Shown in pieces: positions 35,630-45,062 of a stretch of 64,000 nucleotides of DNA (positions are counted from its first letter, which is position 1; each line of letters starts with the position of its first letter). The notes under the pieces are model-generated. The model made no database searches, had not been told where the DNA came from, and saw nothing but the letters and a program-made list of their open reading frames with translations. The position numbers and the translations under genes were made by a program. The stretch comes from JASFBA01 sp036172265 (GTDB lineage Bacteria; Chloroflexota; Chloroflexia; DTKN01), in the NCBI GenBank assembly GCA_036172265.1, contig JASFBA010000099.1, forward strand, positions 1 through 64,000, written 5' to 3'.

Positions 35630-36360
35630 AAGCCATCATCCTGGCCGGAGGAAAGGGCGAACGCTTGCGCCCTTACACGAACGACCGCCCCAAGGGCATG
35701 GTGGAGATTCTGGGTGTGCCCCTCCTGGCCTACCAGGTACGCTGGCTGCGGGCCAACGGCATCGAGGGCATCCTTTTCTCCTGCGGCTACCGCTACGAGG
35801 TCATCCGTAACTACTTCGGCGATGGCTCTCGCTGGGGATTGGCCATCGAGTATGTGGTCGAAGAAACGCCGCTGGGCCGGGGCGGCGGGATGAAACTGGC
35901 CTTCTCCCACCTTTCGCCGGAGGACGACCCGGTCGTGGTGACCAACGGCGACGTCATCACCAACTTTCCCCTGCGGCAGATGATCGCCGAGCACCGGGCC
36001 TCCGGGGCTATGGGCACGATCTACCTGGCTCCTTACTTCAGCCCCTTTGGCATCGTCGAGGTAGATGCAGAGCAGCGGGTACTTGGCTTCCAGGAGAAGC
36101 CGGAACTCCCTTACTGGATCAACGGCGGCGTTTACGTCCTCAACCGGGCCATCTATGACTTCCTGCCCGATCGGGGCGACCACGAGATAGAGACCTTCCC
36201 CCTCCTGGCCCGGCGCGGCCAGTTACGGGCCTTTTGCTCCCGGGCCTACTGGCAATCGGTGGATACGGTCAAGGACCTCTCCACAACCAGTCGGGAACTG
36301 GAGCAGTTTATGATGGAGGCCTTTCTTTCGCAAGGGGAAGTGCCCCGGTCCGCCCGATGA
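35626..36360 (+). CDS. Sugar-1-phosphate nucleotidyltransferase
   Basis: The product has 244 aa. The nucleotide-binding loop LAGGKGERLRPYT is at residues 7-19. The sugar-phosphate site pieces are VTNGDVITN and GFQEKPELPYWINGGVYVL. The family transfers NMP to sugar-1-phosphates (glucose- or mannose-1-P), giving NDP-sugars for surface glycans. It is shorter than RmlA or GlmU and has no C-terminal hexapeptide domain. The substrate is not determinable by eye. It overlaps both neighbours by ATGA junctions, so DUF1992, this gene and the methyltransferase form one operon. Confidence 0.9.
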   Translation: MKAIILAGGKGERLRPYTNDRPKGMVEILGVPLLAYQVRWLRANGIEGILFSCGYRYEVIRNYFGDGSRWGLAIEYVVEETPLGRGGGMKLAFSHLSPEDDPVVVTNGDVITNFPLRQMIAEHRASGAMGTIYLAPYFSPFGIVEVDAEQRVLGFQEKPELPYWINGGVYVLNRAIYDFLPDRGDHEIETFPLLARRGQLRAFCSRAYWQSVDTVKDLSTTSRELEQFMMEAFLSQGEVPRSAR

Positions 36361-37562
36361 GTAGCCGTCCACGAGCGATCCTCAAACCGGGCCGCGAGAA
36401 ATCGGTCCGGCAGCGCCATCCTTGGGTCTTTTCCGGGGCCATCGCCTCCGTAGAAGGCGTTCCCTCTCCCGGCGAGGTCGTGGAAGTTGTGGATGCCTCC
36501 GGCCGCTTCCTGGCCCGCGGCGGCTATAGCCCCCGTTCTCAGATACGGGTCCGCCTCTGCACCTGGGATGCAGACGAAGCCGTGGACCGGGATTTCCTGC
36601 ACCGACGCCTGGAACGGGCCCTTGCCGGCCGCCTGGCCCTGGAAAATGACCCGACCACCACCGCTTACCGCCTGGTGCATGCCGAATCCGACGGTCTCCC
36701 CGGGGTTATCGTGGACCGCTATGGCCCCTACCTAGTGCTGCAACTCTTGTCCTGGGGAGCCGAGGTCTGGCGGGAAGACCTGGTGGCGCTCCTGGCCGAG
36801 CAGTATACCCCCCGGGGTATCTACGAACGCAGCGAGGCCGTCATCCGCCGCTTGGAAGGGCTTCCTCCTCGTCCGAGCGGCCTTCTCTGGGGTGAGGAGC
36901 CGCCGGAACGGGTGGAAGTTTGGGAGGGCGGTCGATCCTTCCTGGTGGACATCCGCCGTGGTCAGAAAACAGGGGCCTATTTGGACCAGCGGGAGAATCG
37001 CCTGCGGGTGGCTCCTCTTTGCGCGGGGAAAGAGGTGTTGGACGTTTTCACCTACAGCGGCTGGTTCGCCGTCCACGCCGCTGCTTGTGGAGCCGTCTCG
37101 GTGGTGGGATTGGACTCCTCAGCCGAGGCACTGGAGTTGGCCCGGGAGAACGCCCGTCGAAACGGGGTGGAGGAACACACCTCGTGGGAGGAAGGTGATG
37201 CCTTTGCTGTGCTACGGGAATGGCGGGCGGCCGGCCGTTCCTTCGACGTGGTCATTCTGGACCCACCCAAGTTCGCCGCCCGCACCTCCCAGGTGACGGC
37301 CGCCACTCGGGGCTACAAGGACATCAACATGTTGGGGATGCACCTCCTGCGCCCCGGCGGGTTGCTCGTGACCTTTTCCTGCTCCGGGCTGGTCAGTGCC
37401 GAACTCTTCCAGAAGGTCGTCTTTGGGGCCGCTCTGGACGCCGGCCGGGAGGTGCAGATTCTGGCCCGCCTCTTCCAGGGAGAAGACCACCCGGTGCTGC
37501 TCACCTTCCCGGAGGGAGCCTACTTGAAGGGGCTTCTCTGTCGAGTTTGGGCATCCAGATAA
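36357..37562 (+). CDS. RlmI-like 23S rRNA cytosine methyltransferase
   Basis: The product has 401 aa. An N-terminal PUA-like RNA-binding region (about 1-80, with RHPWVFSGAI) is followed by an intermediate domain and a class I SAM methyltransferase domain. The SAM motif I is VLDVFTYSGWFAVHAA, the acidic loop is VVGLDSS, and the catalytic motif is ILDPPKFA. This order is that of RlmI, which makes m5C in 23S rRNA. It starts within the previous stop (ATGA). The 3' end overlaps the convergent ruvX gene by 43 bp. Confidence 0.9.
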   Translation: MSSRPRAILKPGREKSVRQRHPWVFSGAIASVEGVPSPGEVVEVVDASGRFLARGGYSPRSQIRVRLCTWDADEAVDRDFLHRRLERALAGRLALENDPTTTAYRLVHAESDGLPGVIVDRYGPYLVLQLLSWGAEVWREDLVALLAEQYTPRGIYERSEAVIRRLEGLPPRPSGLLWGEEPPERVEVWEGGRSFLVDIRRGQKTGAYLDQRENRLRVAPLCAGKEVLDVFTYSGWFAVHAAACGAVSVVGLDSSAEALELARENARRNGVEEHTSWEEGDAFAVLREWRAAGRSFDVVILDPPKFAARTSQVTAATRGYKDINMLGMHLLRPGGLLVTFSCSGLVSAELFQKVVFGAALDAGREVQILARLFQGEDHPVLLTFPEGAYLKGLLCRVWASR

Positions 37563-37963
37563 CTCTGTAGCACCAACGCTGCCGCCACCGCGTCGCGGCG
37601 TTCCCGACGGCGCTTTCGGCCCATACCGCTTTCCCGCAGGTTGCGCTCGGCGGCCACGGTGCTCAGCCGTTCATCCCATAGTTCGACCGGGACATCCAGC
37701 CGGGCTTGCAGACCCCCGACCCAACCCCGTACCCGGGCCGCTTCCTCCCCCTCCGAACCGTCCAAATGGAGGGGCAGGCCCACGATGATGCGGACGACCC
37801 CGTACTCCTCAACCCAGGCGCAAACCTCCTCCCATCCCTCCTTCGTCCCCCGGAGTTCGATCACGCCCAGCGGCGAGGCCAGTAACCCCGAGGGGTCGCT
37901 CAGAGCGGCCCCGATGCGGCGCCGGCCCACGTCCAGCCCCAGCAGGCGGGTATATGCCTTCAT
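37520..37963 (-). CDS. ruvX: RuvX/YqgF-type RNase H-fold protein
   Basis: The product has 147 aa with the RNase H-like fold of YqgF. The N-terminal LLGLDVGRRRIGAALSD contains the first catalytic Asp, followed by IIVGLPLHLDGSEG, ELWDERLSTVAAE with the second acidic site, and RRDAVAAALVLQSYLD with the last Asp. The family is linked to pre-16S rRNA 5'-end processing and was proposed as a Holliday-junction resolvase. It is the third gene of alaS-baseplateJ-ruvX, and an alaS-yqgF association is common in bacteria. The ATG overlaps the preceding stop. Confidence 0.93.
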   Translation of the reverse strand: MKAYTRLLGLDVGRRRIGAALSDPSGLLASPLGVIELRGTKEGWEEVCAWVEEYGVVRIIVGLPLHLDGSEGEEAARVRGWVGGLQARLDVPVELWDERLSTVAAERNLRESGMGRKRRRERRDAVAAALVLQSYLDAQTRQRSPFK

Positions 37964-39915
37964 CACTTGTAGCCGCTGATATCCACCACCTGGATGCCGC
38001 CCAGGCTGGGCAGGAAATCCAGCACCGGGCTGATGGCGTAATCGGCGATGCGGTCGCGGTAACTTTCCAAGATCCGCCGGGCCTCCTGGTAACTCTTTCC
38101 CCGCAACCGGCCGGCGATCTCCGCCTTCAACCCCTCGTCAATGCGGTTCAGGATGGGGACGGTAGCCACGGTGCGGTAGGTCCAAGTATTGCCCGGACCC
38201 GGCCCCATCGCCTCCAGCGGGCCGTAGGTCACCGTGCCGATCTCCTGGCCGGCCTTCTGGCCACCCATCCTTTGCTCGACCGCGGTCTCCACGGCTTTCC
38301 CCAGTAAGGCGGGGACACTGGCCAACGCAGAAGCACGCACCTTGGCCCGAAGCACGAGCGTCTTGGCCTCGCCGCCGACGGACTGGCTGAAGGTCTCCTC
38401 CAAGGTCTCGATCTGGAGCGTCCCGCTGAGCACCTCCAGCCCGCTCACTTTGGCCTGGAGTTCGCTATAGGCCTCTTGCCGCAAGGCGCTCAGGAGGTGT
38501 TCTCGCAGCCGGGCCTGGTCCTCGGCCGTAACGGTGGAAGCGAGGCGCTCCGAACCGCCGGTTGTGGCCTCGCTGTTCTCCACCGTAAGACAACAGGACA
38601 GGTTCCCCTCGATCACGCCGATGGCCCCGGCCGGCACGTTCCCGGCGCTTCCCGGCACCTCGGCGATGATGCTCACCCGACCCTTGCCCAAGTAGGCATC
38701 TTCTCCACGAAAATCCGAACCCGGTACCCAGACATCCTGGGTAGTGCGAAAGGTGGCCCCGCCCCCGGAAAGGCGTGTCCCGGCCGGGACGTTGATGCCG
38801 TACTCGGTTAGGTTGACAAAAACGACCATGCCTGTAGCCGTCCCCTCCGCAATCCAGGTTTCTCCGGTGGTCGAGATGGCCTCGGAGCCCTCCAGTTCAA
38901 CCTGCACCGCCTTGGCCGAGATGGACACCTCCCCGCCTTCCACCCGGGGGACGACCTGGACACCCTTGGGGGCGAGCGTATCGGTCAGGGCGATGGTCAG
39001 AACGATGTCCATCTTCTGCTCCTCTGCCTGCAAGGGGGTCAAAGCGACGGTAACCTGGGGCAGGGAGAAGAAGTAGAGAGCGATGAGGAGAAGGGTGAAA
39101 CCGAAGGTGGCCAGGAGCGAGATCAGGTAGTAGCGCAACTTGCGCTGGCGCAGGAGTCGCCTTTCCTCGACGGTAGGAGCGCGGGGAGCGGCCACGGCCG
39201 GCGCCTCCTCGGCGACGACGCCGGCCTTTGCACGCGGCTGGAAGCGGGAGGCTACCCGAAGGAAGAGGCTGACTACGGCGATATAGATGTTCGCCAGAGC
39301 GCCGGCCAGCGGTTCCAGAAGAAAACCCAGGGGAGAGGGCTTGCGCCGCGGCCTTTCTCGGGGCACGGCCGGCCGCTCCGGAAGAGCCACAGCCTCTACC
39401 ACCGGGGCCGGGGCAGGCGTCGGCCGGGCAAAGGCCTCCCGGCGCAGTTCCACATCCTCGGTGCGCGACATGCTCTCCAGGGCCTCGAAGAGGGCCAGAT
39501 CCGCTTCCGAAAGGCCGGCCGGCACGGCCTCCTCCCGCCCGACTTCCTCCTCGACAACGGGAGGGGCGCCTACCCCGGCCGGCTCCGGCGGCCGGGTGGA
39601 AACGACGATGCGCGGCAGTTCCGGCGGGGGCACGACCTCCCGCGGGCGTACCTCCTGATCCACCCGCACTACCTCAAAGCGGCACACCCGGGCCAGGTCG
39701 CAGGTCCTTTCATCGGTCGAATAGACCGTAACATCGATGCCGGTGATGTCGCAGGCCTTGCGTAGCATAGTAAAGCCGCCCAAGGTCTGCAGGGCCCGGT
39801 TGCCGGATGGGACGATCAGATTGATCTTCTTGCCCTTGGCCCGCCGGACCTTTTCCAGGATCGCTTCGTTATCGTCTTCCGGCAGGAGGGTAACCGTTAC
39901 CGTCTCCTCGGACAT
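37963..39915 (-). CDS. Membrane protein with baseplate J/gp47-like domain
   Basis: The product has 650 aa. An N-terminal cytoplasmic domain (about 1-90, starting with EETVTVTLLPEDDNEAIL) is followed by a low-complexity Pro/Glu-rich linker and one membrane helix (about 265-288). A large extracytoplasmic beta-rich region contains a segment resembling baseplate J proteins (VNLTEYGINVPAGTRLSGGG, then a region on PGSAGNVPAGAIGVIEG). In phages, baseplate J builds tail baseplates. Here no other phage gene is present and the gene sits in a housekeeping operon, so a cell-surface scaffold role is more likely (inference). The stop overlaps the ruvX start. Confidence 0.75.
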   Translation of the reverse strand: MSEETVTVTLLPEDDNEAILEKVRRAKGKKINLIVPSGNRALQTLGGFTMLRKACDITGIDVTVYSTDERTCDLARVCRFEVVRVDQEVRPREVVPPPELPRIVVSTRPPEPAGVGAPPVVEEEVGREEAVPAGLSEADLALFEALESMSRTEDVELRREAFARPTPAPAPVVEAVALPERPAVPRERPRRKPSPLGFLLEPLAGALANIYIAVVSLFLRVASRFQPRAKAGVVAEEAPAVAAPRAPTVEERRLLRQRKLRYYLISLLATFGFTLLLIALYFFSLPQVTVALTPLQAEEQKMDIVLTIALTDTLAPKGVQVVPRVEGGEVSISAKAVQVELEGSEAISTTGETWIAEGTATGMVVFVNLTEYGINVPAGTRLSGGGATFRTTQDVWVPGSDFRGEDAYLGKGRVSIIAEVPGSAGNVPAGAIGVIEGNLSCCLTVENSEATTGGSERLASTVTAEDQARLREHLLSALRQEAYSELQAKVSGLEVLSGTLQIETLEETFSQSVGGEAKTLVLRAKVRASALASVPALLGKAVETAVEQRMGGQKAGQEIGTVTYGPLEAMGPGPGNTWTYRTVATVPILNRIDEGLKAEIAGRLRGKSYQEARRILESYRDRIADYAISPVLDFLPSLGGIQVVDISGYK

Positions 39916-39955
39916 CGTTTTTCCTCCTAACGCTCTGCGGCTGGGAAGGCCGATC

Positions 39956-39985
39956 CCCAGGGCACAACAAATTGCGCCCCTACGG
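39956..39985. repeat. Decayed GTAGGG-type palindrome forming the end of alaS
   Basis: GGGCACAAC and ATTGCGCCCCTACGG remain of the GCAAT-type element. On the minus strand CCG TAG GGG provides the alaS stop codon. Confidence 0.65.
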
Positions 39986-42646
39986 ATGCCGGCCTGTCCG
40001 CATCAGGTGACCCACCTGGGAAAGCGCCTCCTCCAGACGTTCGGGAAAGCGCCCGCCGCCCTGGGCCATCTCCGGCCGGCCGCCGCCGGTCCCGCCGACG
40101 ACCTCGGCCACCCGGCGCACCAGGTGGCCGGCGTGATACCCTTTTGCCACCAGGTCCGGGGTAACCATCGCCACCAGCCGGGCCTGGCCTTCGATCACCG
40201 TGGCCAGGACAACGACGGCCGAGCCCAGACGTTCTCGCAGAACATCGCCCATCTCCCGCAAGCGGGCTACATCGGGCAGGTCCACCTGAGCGGCGAGGAC
40301 CTGGACGCCGTCCACCACCTGGACCTGTCCCAGGAGCCGTTCCAGTTGGGATTGGGCCAGTCTCCGCTGCAGAGCGACGATCTCCTGCTCGCGCTCTCGA
40401 CTTTCCTCCAGCAAATTGCGCAGGCGTTCCTCCAGGCGCTCCGGTGGGACGCCCAACGGGGCGGCCAGTTCCTGGAGGCGACGCACCTGCCGCCGGGCCC
40501 AGGCGACGGCTTCCCGCCCGGTCACAGCCTCGATACGCCGCAGGCCGGCCCCGATGCTACTTTCGCTCAGGATGAAAAAGGCCCCGATCTCGCCGGTGTG
40601 GCGCACATGCGTGCCACCGCACAACTCGCGGGAAAAGACGGCCTCCCCGTCCTCGATGCCGATCATCCGCACCGTCTCCCCGTACTTTTCCCCAAAGAGG
40701 GCGATGGCACCCTGGCGCAGGGCTTCGTCCCTGGGGAGCACGTGGGGGCAGACCGGCCAATCCGCCCGGATGGCGGCGTTGACCTGTCGTTCGACCTCCT
40801 CCAGTTCTTCGGCCGTCATCGCCCGCAGGTGGGAGAAGTCGAAGCGCAGGTAGTCAGGGGCAACCAGGGAACCGGATTGGAGGGCGTGCTCGCCCAGCAC
40901 CCGGCGCAGGGCACGGTGCAGGAGGTGGGTAGCGGTGTGGTTGCGGGCGATATCGGCACGGCGCTCGGCATCCACCTCGGCCTGCACCATCTCGCCCTCC
41001 TCCAGGTAGCCTTCACCTACCTGGCCGATATGCACCACCAGGTCGGGGATGGGACGTCGGGTGTCCTCCACGATGAAGCGGCCGTGGGGACCGGTAAGCA
41101 CGCCGGTATCGCCGACCTGGCCGCCCGATTCGGCGTAGAAGGGGGTGCGTTCCAGGATGACCTCCAGCCGTTCGCCGGCCGAGGCCCGCCGCACCCGTTC
41201 GCCGTTGCTCAGGAGGGCCAGGAGGCGGCTTTCGTCACGGGTAGTTTCGTAGCCGGTGAAGGTGGTGGGAAGAAGGCCCAGATCGCGGTAGCGGCCGGCC
41301 TCCGCCATCGCTTCCGTTCCGGCGGCTTCGCCCCGGCTGACCGCCTGATGGCGAGCAACGGCCTCCTGGAAGCCGGCCTCGTCCACCTCCACACCGTGCT
41401 GTCGGGTGATGAGGCGGGTCAGGTCCAGCGGGTAGCCGTAGGTCGCATAGAGTTCGAAGGCGGCCTCGCCGGGGAGGACGGCTTCTGCCAGGCCTTCCAG
41501 GATCGTTTCCAGCCGGTTCAAGCCGGCCTCCAGGGTACGCCCAAAGCGCTCCTCTTCGTCGGCAATGACTTCCAGGATAAAGGTTTCCTTCTCCGCCAGG
41601 TGGGGGTAAGCCGGGGACAGGATGGAAATTGCCACCCGGGCCGGTTCACCCAGGAAGGGGCCGGAAAAACCCAGGAGCCGGCCCTGGTAGACGGCCCGGC
41701 GCAGGATACGGCGGAGGATAGAGTTGCGGCCCAGGTTGCCCGGCAGCACCCCGTCGGCGATCATATTGACCACGGCGCGGCTGTGGTCGGCTACGGCACG
41801 GTAGGGGGCGATATGGCGGGCACGCTCCTCGTCGCCATGGCCGAGCATTTCCTGGAGGCGTTGGATAATCGGCAGGAAGAGGTCGGTATCGTAGTTGGAG
41901 GGCACGTCCTGGAGGGCAGCCAGGAGGCGTTCCAGGCCGGCTCCGGTATCCACGCTGGGGCGGGGGAGGGGGACGATGCTTCCATCGGCGCGGATTTCAA
42001 ACTGCATAAAGACCAGGTTCCAGAGTTCGATCCAGCGGCCGCAATCGCAGCGGGGGTCGCAGTTCACCTGGGGGTCGCGCAGGCAATGGCCGGCGAGGTC
42101 GTAGTGGATTTCGGAGCAGGGGCCGCAGGGTCCTACATCGGCCATCTGCCAGAAGTTATCTTTCCGGCCCAGGCGCAGGATCTTCTCCTGGGGAAAGCCG
42201 GCCACTTCCTGCCAGAGACGGGCCGCCTCCTCGTCGGGCGCAAACTGCTCGTCGCCCCCGAAGACGGTGGGGCGGAGGCGTTCGGGAGAGAGGCCGTAGT
42301 CGTGGGTAAGGAGTTCCCAGGCCAGAGCGATGGCCTCGGCCTTGAAGTAATCGCCGAAGGAAAAATTGCCCAGCATTTCGAAGAAGGTGTGGTGGCGAGG
42401 CGAGGGGCCGACCTCCTCCAGGTCATTATGTTTTCCGGAGACGCGCAGGCAACGCTGGACGGTGGTGGCGCGGCTGTAGGGGCGCTTCTCCAGGCCCAGG
42501 AAGACATCTTTGAACTGGTTCATGCCGGCGTTGGTGAAGAGGAGGGTGGGGTCCTGGGCCGGCACCAGCGAAGAGCCCGGCACCACTGTATGGCCGTGGC
42601 GGGCGAAAAAGTCGAGAAAGGAGCGACGCAGTTGGTGGCTGTCCAT
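39980..42646 (-). CDS. alaS: Alanyl-tRNA synthetase
   Basis: The product has 888 aa with all four AlaRS parts. These are the class II catalytic core (GSSLVPAQDPTLLFTNAGMNQF), the tRNA-binding region, the editing domain with HTATH and CGGTHVRHTG (zinc and mischarged tRNA clearance), and a C-terminal DHHA1 domain with GGTGGGRPEMAQGGG. It attaches Ala to tRNA-Ala in the cytosol. Its promoter is at 42676-42704. The final codons RHP-TAG run into a palindromic element. Confidence 0.97.
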   Translation of the reverse strand: MDSHQLRRSFLDFFARHGHTVVPGSSLVPAQDPTLLFTNAGMNQFKDVFLGLEKRPYSRATTVQRCLRVSGKHNDLEEVGPSPRHHTFFEMLGNFSFGDYFKAEAIALAWELLTHDYGLSPERLRPTVFGGDEQFAPDEEAARLWQEVAGFPQEKILRLGRKDNFWQMADVGPCGPCSEIHYDLAGHCLRDPQVNCDPRCDCGRWIELWNLVFMQFEIRADGSIVPLPRPSVDTGAGLERLLAALQDVPSNYDTDLFLPIIQRLQEMLGHGDEERARHIAPYRAVADHSRAVVNMIADGVLPGNLGRNSILRRILRRAVYQGRLLGFSGPFLGEPARVAISILSPAYPHLAEKETFILEVIADEEERFGRTLEAGLNRLETILEGLAEAVLPGEAAFELYATYGYPLDLTRLITRQHGVEVDEAGFQEAVARHQAVSRGEAAGTEAMAEAGRYRDLGLLPTTFTGYETTRDESRLLALLSNGERVRRASAGERLEVILERTPFYAESGGQVGDTGVLTGPHGRFIVEDTRRPIPDLVVHIGQVGEGYLEEGEMVQAEVDAERRADIARNHTATHLLHRALRRVLGEHALQSGSLVAPDYLRFDFSHLRAMTAEELEEVERQVNAAIRADWPVCPHVLPRDEALRQGAIALFGEKYGETVRMIGIEDGEAVFSRELCGGTHVRHTGEIGAFFILSESSIGAGLRRIEAVTGREAVAWARRQVRRLQELAAPLGVPPERLEERLRNLLEESREREQEIVALQRRLAQSQLERLLGQVQVVDGVQVLAAQVDLPDVARLREMGDVLRERLGSAVVVLATVIEGQARLVAMVTPDLVAKGYHAGHLVRRVAEVVGGTGGGRPEMAQGGGRFPERLEEALSQVGHLMRTGRHP

Positions 42647-42675
42647 AGCAATTTCACTCCAGTTCGTTTGATATC

Positions 42676-42704
42676 ATTATAATACAATCGTGGGGGGCTG
42701 TCAA
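42676..42704 (-). promoter_or_regulatory. alaS promoter
   Basis: On the minus strand consensus TTGACA and TATAAT are separated by 17 bp, with an approximately 23-nt leader. It lies back to back with the plus-strand promoter at 42726-42754. Confidence 0.9.
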
Positions 42705-42725
42705 TTATGGCGAAGGTCGGCCTGT

Positions 42726-42754
42726 TTGAAAAAATCCGCCTCTGGTGCTATAAT
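42726..42754 (+). promoter_or_regulatory. Promoter of the M42 peptidase pair
   Basis: TTGAAA and TATAAT are separated by 17 bp. It lies within an apparent N-terminal extension of the next open frame, which shows that the extension is not translated. Confidence 0.85.
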
Positions 42755-42787
42755 GCCTCCGTACTTTCAGACACAAGGAGGACAACG

Positions 42788-43828
42788 TTGGATATCGCAG
42801 CATTGCTCCGAGAACTCAGCGAGGCCAGCGGCGTTTCGGGCTACGAGACGGAGGTGCGCGAACGGGTCGCCGAGGCGATGCGCCCCTATGTGGATGAACT
42901 CCGCACCGACGCTATGGGCAACCTCATCGGCCTGAAACGCGGTGTCGGCATGGAACCCCGCCGCAAGGTCATGCTGGCCGGCCACATGGACGAAATCGGC
43001 CTCATCGTCACCCAGATCGAAAAGGGCTTTCTCCACTTCACCGACGTCGGAGGCTATGACGTTCGCATCCTTCCCGGCCAGGAAGTTATCGTCCACGGCC
43101 GGAAGCCCTACCCCGGCATCGTCGCTACCCGCCCCCCCCACGTCCTCACGCCGGAGGAACGCAGCCAGGTGCCCAAGATGGAGGAACTCCTTATCGACAT
43201 CGGCCTGCCCCCGGAGGAGGTGGAGAAAGAGGTCCACCCAGGCGACCTCATCACCCTCCGCGTCCCCTGCACCCCCTTGCGCAACGAGCGGATGGCCGGT
43301 AAGGCCTTCGACGACCGGGCGGCGGTCGTGGCCATCGTGGTCTGCCTGGAGGAACTGAGCCGGCTGCGCCATACCTGGGATGTCTACGCCGTAGCCACGG
43401 TGCAGGAAGAGATCGGCGTCCGCGGGGCTATCACCAGCACCTTCGGCATCGCTCCCGACGTAGGCATCGCCATTGATGTCACCCATGGCGATATGCCCGG
43501 CGTGTCCGATGCCGACACGGTGGAACTGGGCAAAGGGCCGGCCATCACCACCGGCCCCAACATCCACCCCAAACTCTTCGAGGCCCTGGTGGAGACGGCT
43601 CGCCGAAACGAAATTCCCTACCAGATCGAGGCCGCTCCCGGCCCCACCGGCACCGACGCCTGGGCCATCCAGGTTAGCCGTAGCGGAGTGCCTACCGGCC
43701 TCCTGGGTATCCCCCTGCGCTATATGCATAACCCGGTCGAGACGTTGGACCTGAACGACGTCCGCCGCGCCGGCAGGCTCTTGGCCCTGACCATCGCCCG
43801 GCTGGACGAAGTGGACTTCTCTCGTTAG
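42788..43828 (+). CDS. M42-family metallo-aminopeptidase (first of two)
   Basis: The product has 346 aa. M42 (TET/glutamyl aminopeptidase-like) dinuclear-metal motifs are all present: LAGHMDEIGLIV, GKAFDDRAAV, TVQEEIGVRGA, AIDVTHGDMP and the C-terminal HNPVETLDL. The family makes large dodecameric cytosolic peptidases that degrade short peptides. The start is a TTG at 42788 with AAGGAGG 6 bp upstream and a promoter 34 bp upstream. The next M42 gene follows after 17 bp, which implies hetero-oligomers or substrate division (inference). Confidence 0.92.
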   Translation: MDIAALLRELSEASGVSGYETEVRERVAEAMRPYVDELRTDAMGNLIGLKRGVGMEPRRKVMLAGHMDEIGLIVTQIEKGFLHFTDVGGYDVRILPGQEVIVHGRKPYPGIVATRPPHVLTPEERSQVPKMEELLIDIGLPPEEVEKEVHPGDLITLRVPCTPLRNERMAGKAFDDRAAVVAIVVCLEELSRLRHTWDVYAVATVQEEIGVRGAITSTFGIAPDVGIAIDVTHGDMPGVSDADTVELGKGPAITTGPNIHPKLFEALVETARRNEIPYQIEAAPGPTGTDAWAIQVSRSGVPTGLLGIPLRYMHNPVETLDLNDVRRAGRLLALTIARLDEVDFSR

Positions 43829-43845
43829 CCAAACGGAGGAAAACC

Positions 43846-44886
43846 TTGCTGCTCCAGAAACTTTCCGATGCCCGGGGTGTCTCGGGAAACGAGGACGCCG
43901 TCCGTGAAATCCTGCTCGAAGAAATTCGCCCCCACGTAGATGAATACCATGTGGACAGCCTGGGCAACCTGATCGCCACCGTCCACGCCCGGAAAGAGCC
44001 GGCCCATCGGGTGATGCTGGCTGCCCACATGGATGAAATCGGCCTGATGGTCGTCCAGGTGGGAAAAGATGGGATGCTTCGCTTCCGTTCGGTCGGAGGC
44101 ATTGACCCCCGCGTCCTGCCCGGCAAGCGCGTCCTGGTGGGAAAAGAGGCCATCCCCGGCATCATCGGGCTGAAGGCCGTCCACCTGCTCACCCCGGAGG
44201 AAGAGCATCAGGTCGTCCGCATCGAGCAGATGTACATTGACATCGGTGCCAAGAACAAAGAGGACGCCGAATCGGCGGTCAAAGTGGGCGATTACGTTTC
44301 CTTCGACGCCCATTCCGAGGTGTTGGGCCGCCTCTTCAAGGGCAAGGCCCTGGACGACCGGGCCGGATGCGCCGTCCTGGCCGAACTGGTCAAGGAACGG
44401 TATGAGGTGGAAGTTGTGGCCGCCTTCACGGTGCAGGAGGAGGTGGGGTTGCGGGGAGCACGGGTGGCGGCCTACACCGTGGAACCGGAGATCGGCATTG
44501 CCCTGGAGGGCACCATCTGCGACGACTTGCCGCGTAAAGGGGACCATACCCCGGTCACCCGGCTGGGCAAGGGGCCGGCCATCACGGTGATGGACCGCTC
44601 GGTCATCGCCGACCGGCGCCTTCTGGACTTGATCGTGTGCACGGCCGAGGAGGAGGGCATCCCCTACCAGTTCAAGGCACCGGGCCTGGGCGGAACCGAC
44701 GCCGGGGCCATCCATCTGGCGCGGGAAGGCATTCCCTCGATCGCCGTAGCCGTCCCGGCCCGCTTCATCCACACACCGGTGGGTTTCCTTCACCTGGACG
44801 ATTTCGAGCATACCGTGGTCCTAATAAAGGCATTCTTGCACCGCCTGGGCGAATCTTTCCCCTGGCAGGAACGGACAAGCCCGTGA
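43846..44886 (+). CDS. M42-family metallo-aminopeptidase (second of two)
   Basis: The product has 346 aa and is paralogous to the gene before it. Metal motifs are LAAHMDEIGLMV, GKALDDRAGC, TVQEEVGLRGA and HTPVGFLHL. At the ligand position that reads AIDVTHG in the first copy it has ALEGTICDD, so Glu replaces Asp. This is compatible with metal binding but may change activity. The TTG start follows CGGAGGA with good spacing. It is co-transcribed with the first M42 gene. The 176 bp after it contain nothing I recognise. Confidence 0.92.
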   Translation: MLLQKLSDARGVSGNEDAVREILLEEIRPHVDEYHVDSLGNLIATVHARKEPAHRVMLAAHMDEIGLMVVQVGKDGMLRFRSVGGIDPRVLPGKRVLVGKEAIPGIIGLKAVHLLTPEEEHQVVRIEQMYIDIGAKNKEDAESAVKVGDYVSFDAHSEVLGRLFKGKALDDRAGCAVLAELVKERYEVEVVAAFTVQEEVGLRGARVAAYTVEPEIGIALEGTICDDLPRKGDHTPVTRLGKGPAITVMDRSVIADRRLLDLIVCTAEEEGIPYQFKAPGLGGTDAGAIHLAREGIPSIAVAVPARFIHTPVGFLHLDDFEHTVVLIKAFLHRLGESFPWQERTSP

Positions 44887-45062
44887 TCTCCCCCTAGTAC
44901 CCCATCACCGCGACGCGGTCGCCTTGTGCTTAGAGTCCATGAGGACCGTTCCAATAAACGACCGGACACCGGCAAAATCGCCTTTCGACAAAAGACGGGA
45001 TTTTGGGGAAATCTTCCCTTAAGAGCACAAGAGGGCCGGCCTCGAACCGGCAGGAGGGTACG

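Noticed and set aside
37963..39915. Prophage or tail cluster suggested by the baseplate J-like domain
   Set aside because: Neighbours are alaS and ruvX, and no other phage gene is present.
42707..42787. N-terminal extension of the first M42 peptidase
   Set aside because: It contains the TTGAAA-N17-TATAAT promoter. The TTG at 42788 has AAGGAGG at proper spacing.
44887..45062. tRNA or small RNA gene in the gap before the recombinase-like gene
   Set aside because: I find no cloverleaf or T-loop consensus and no clear promoter.
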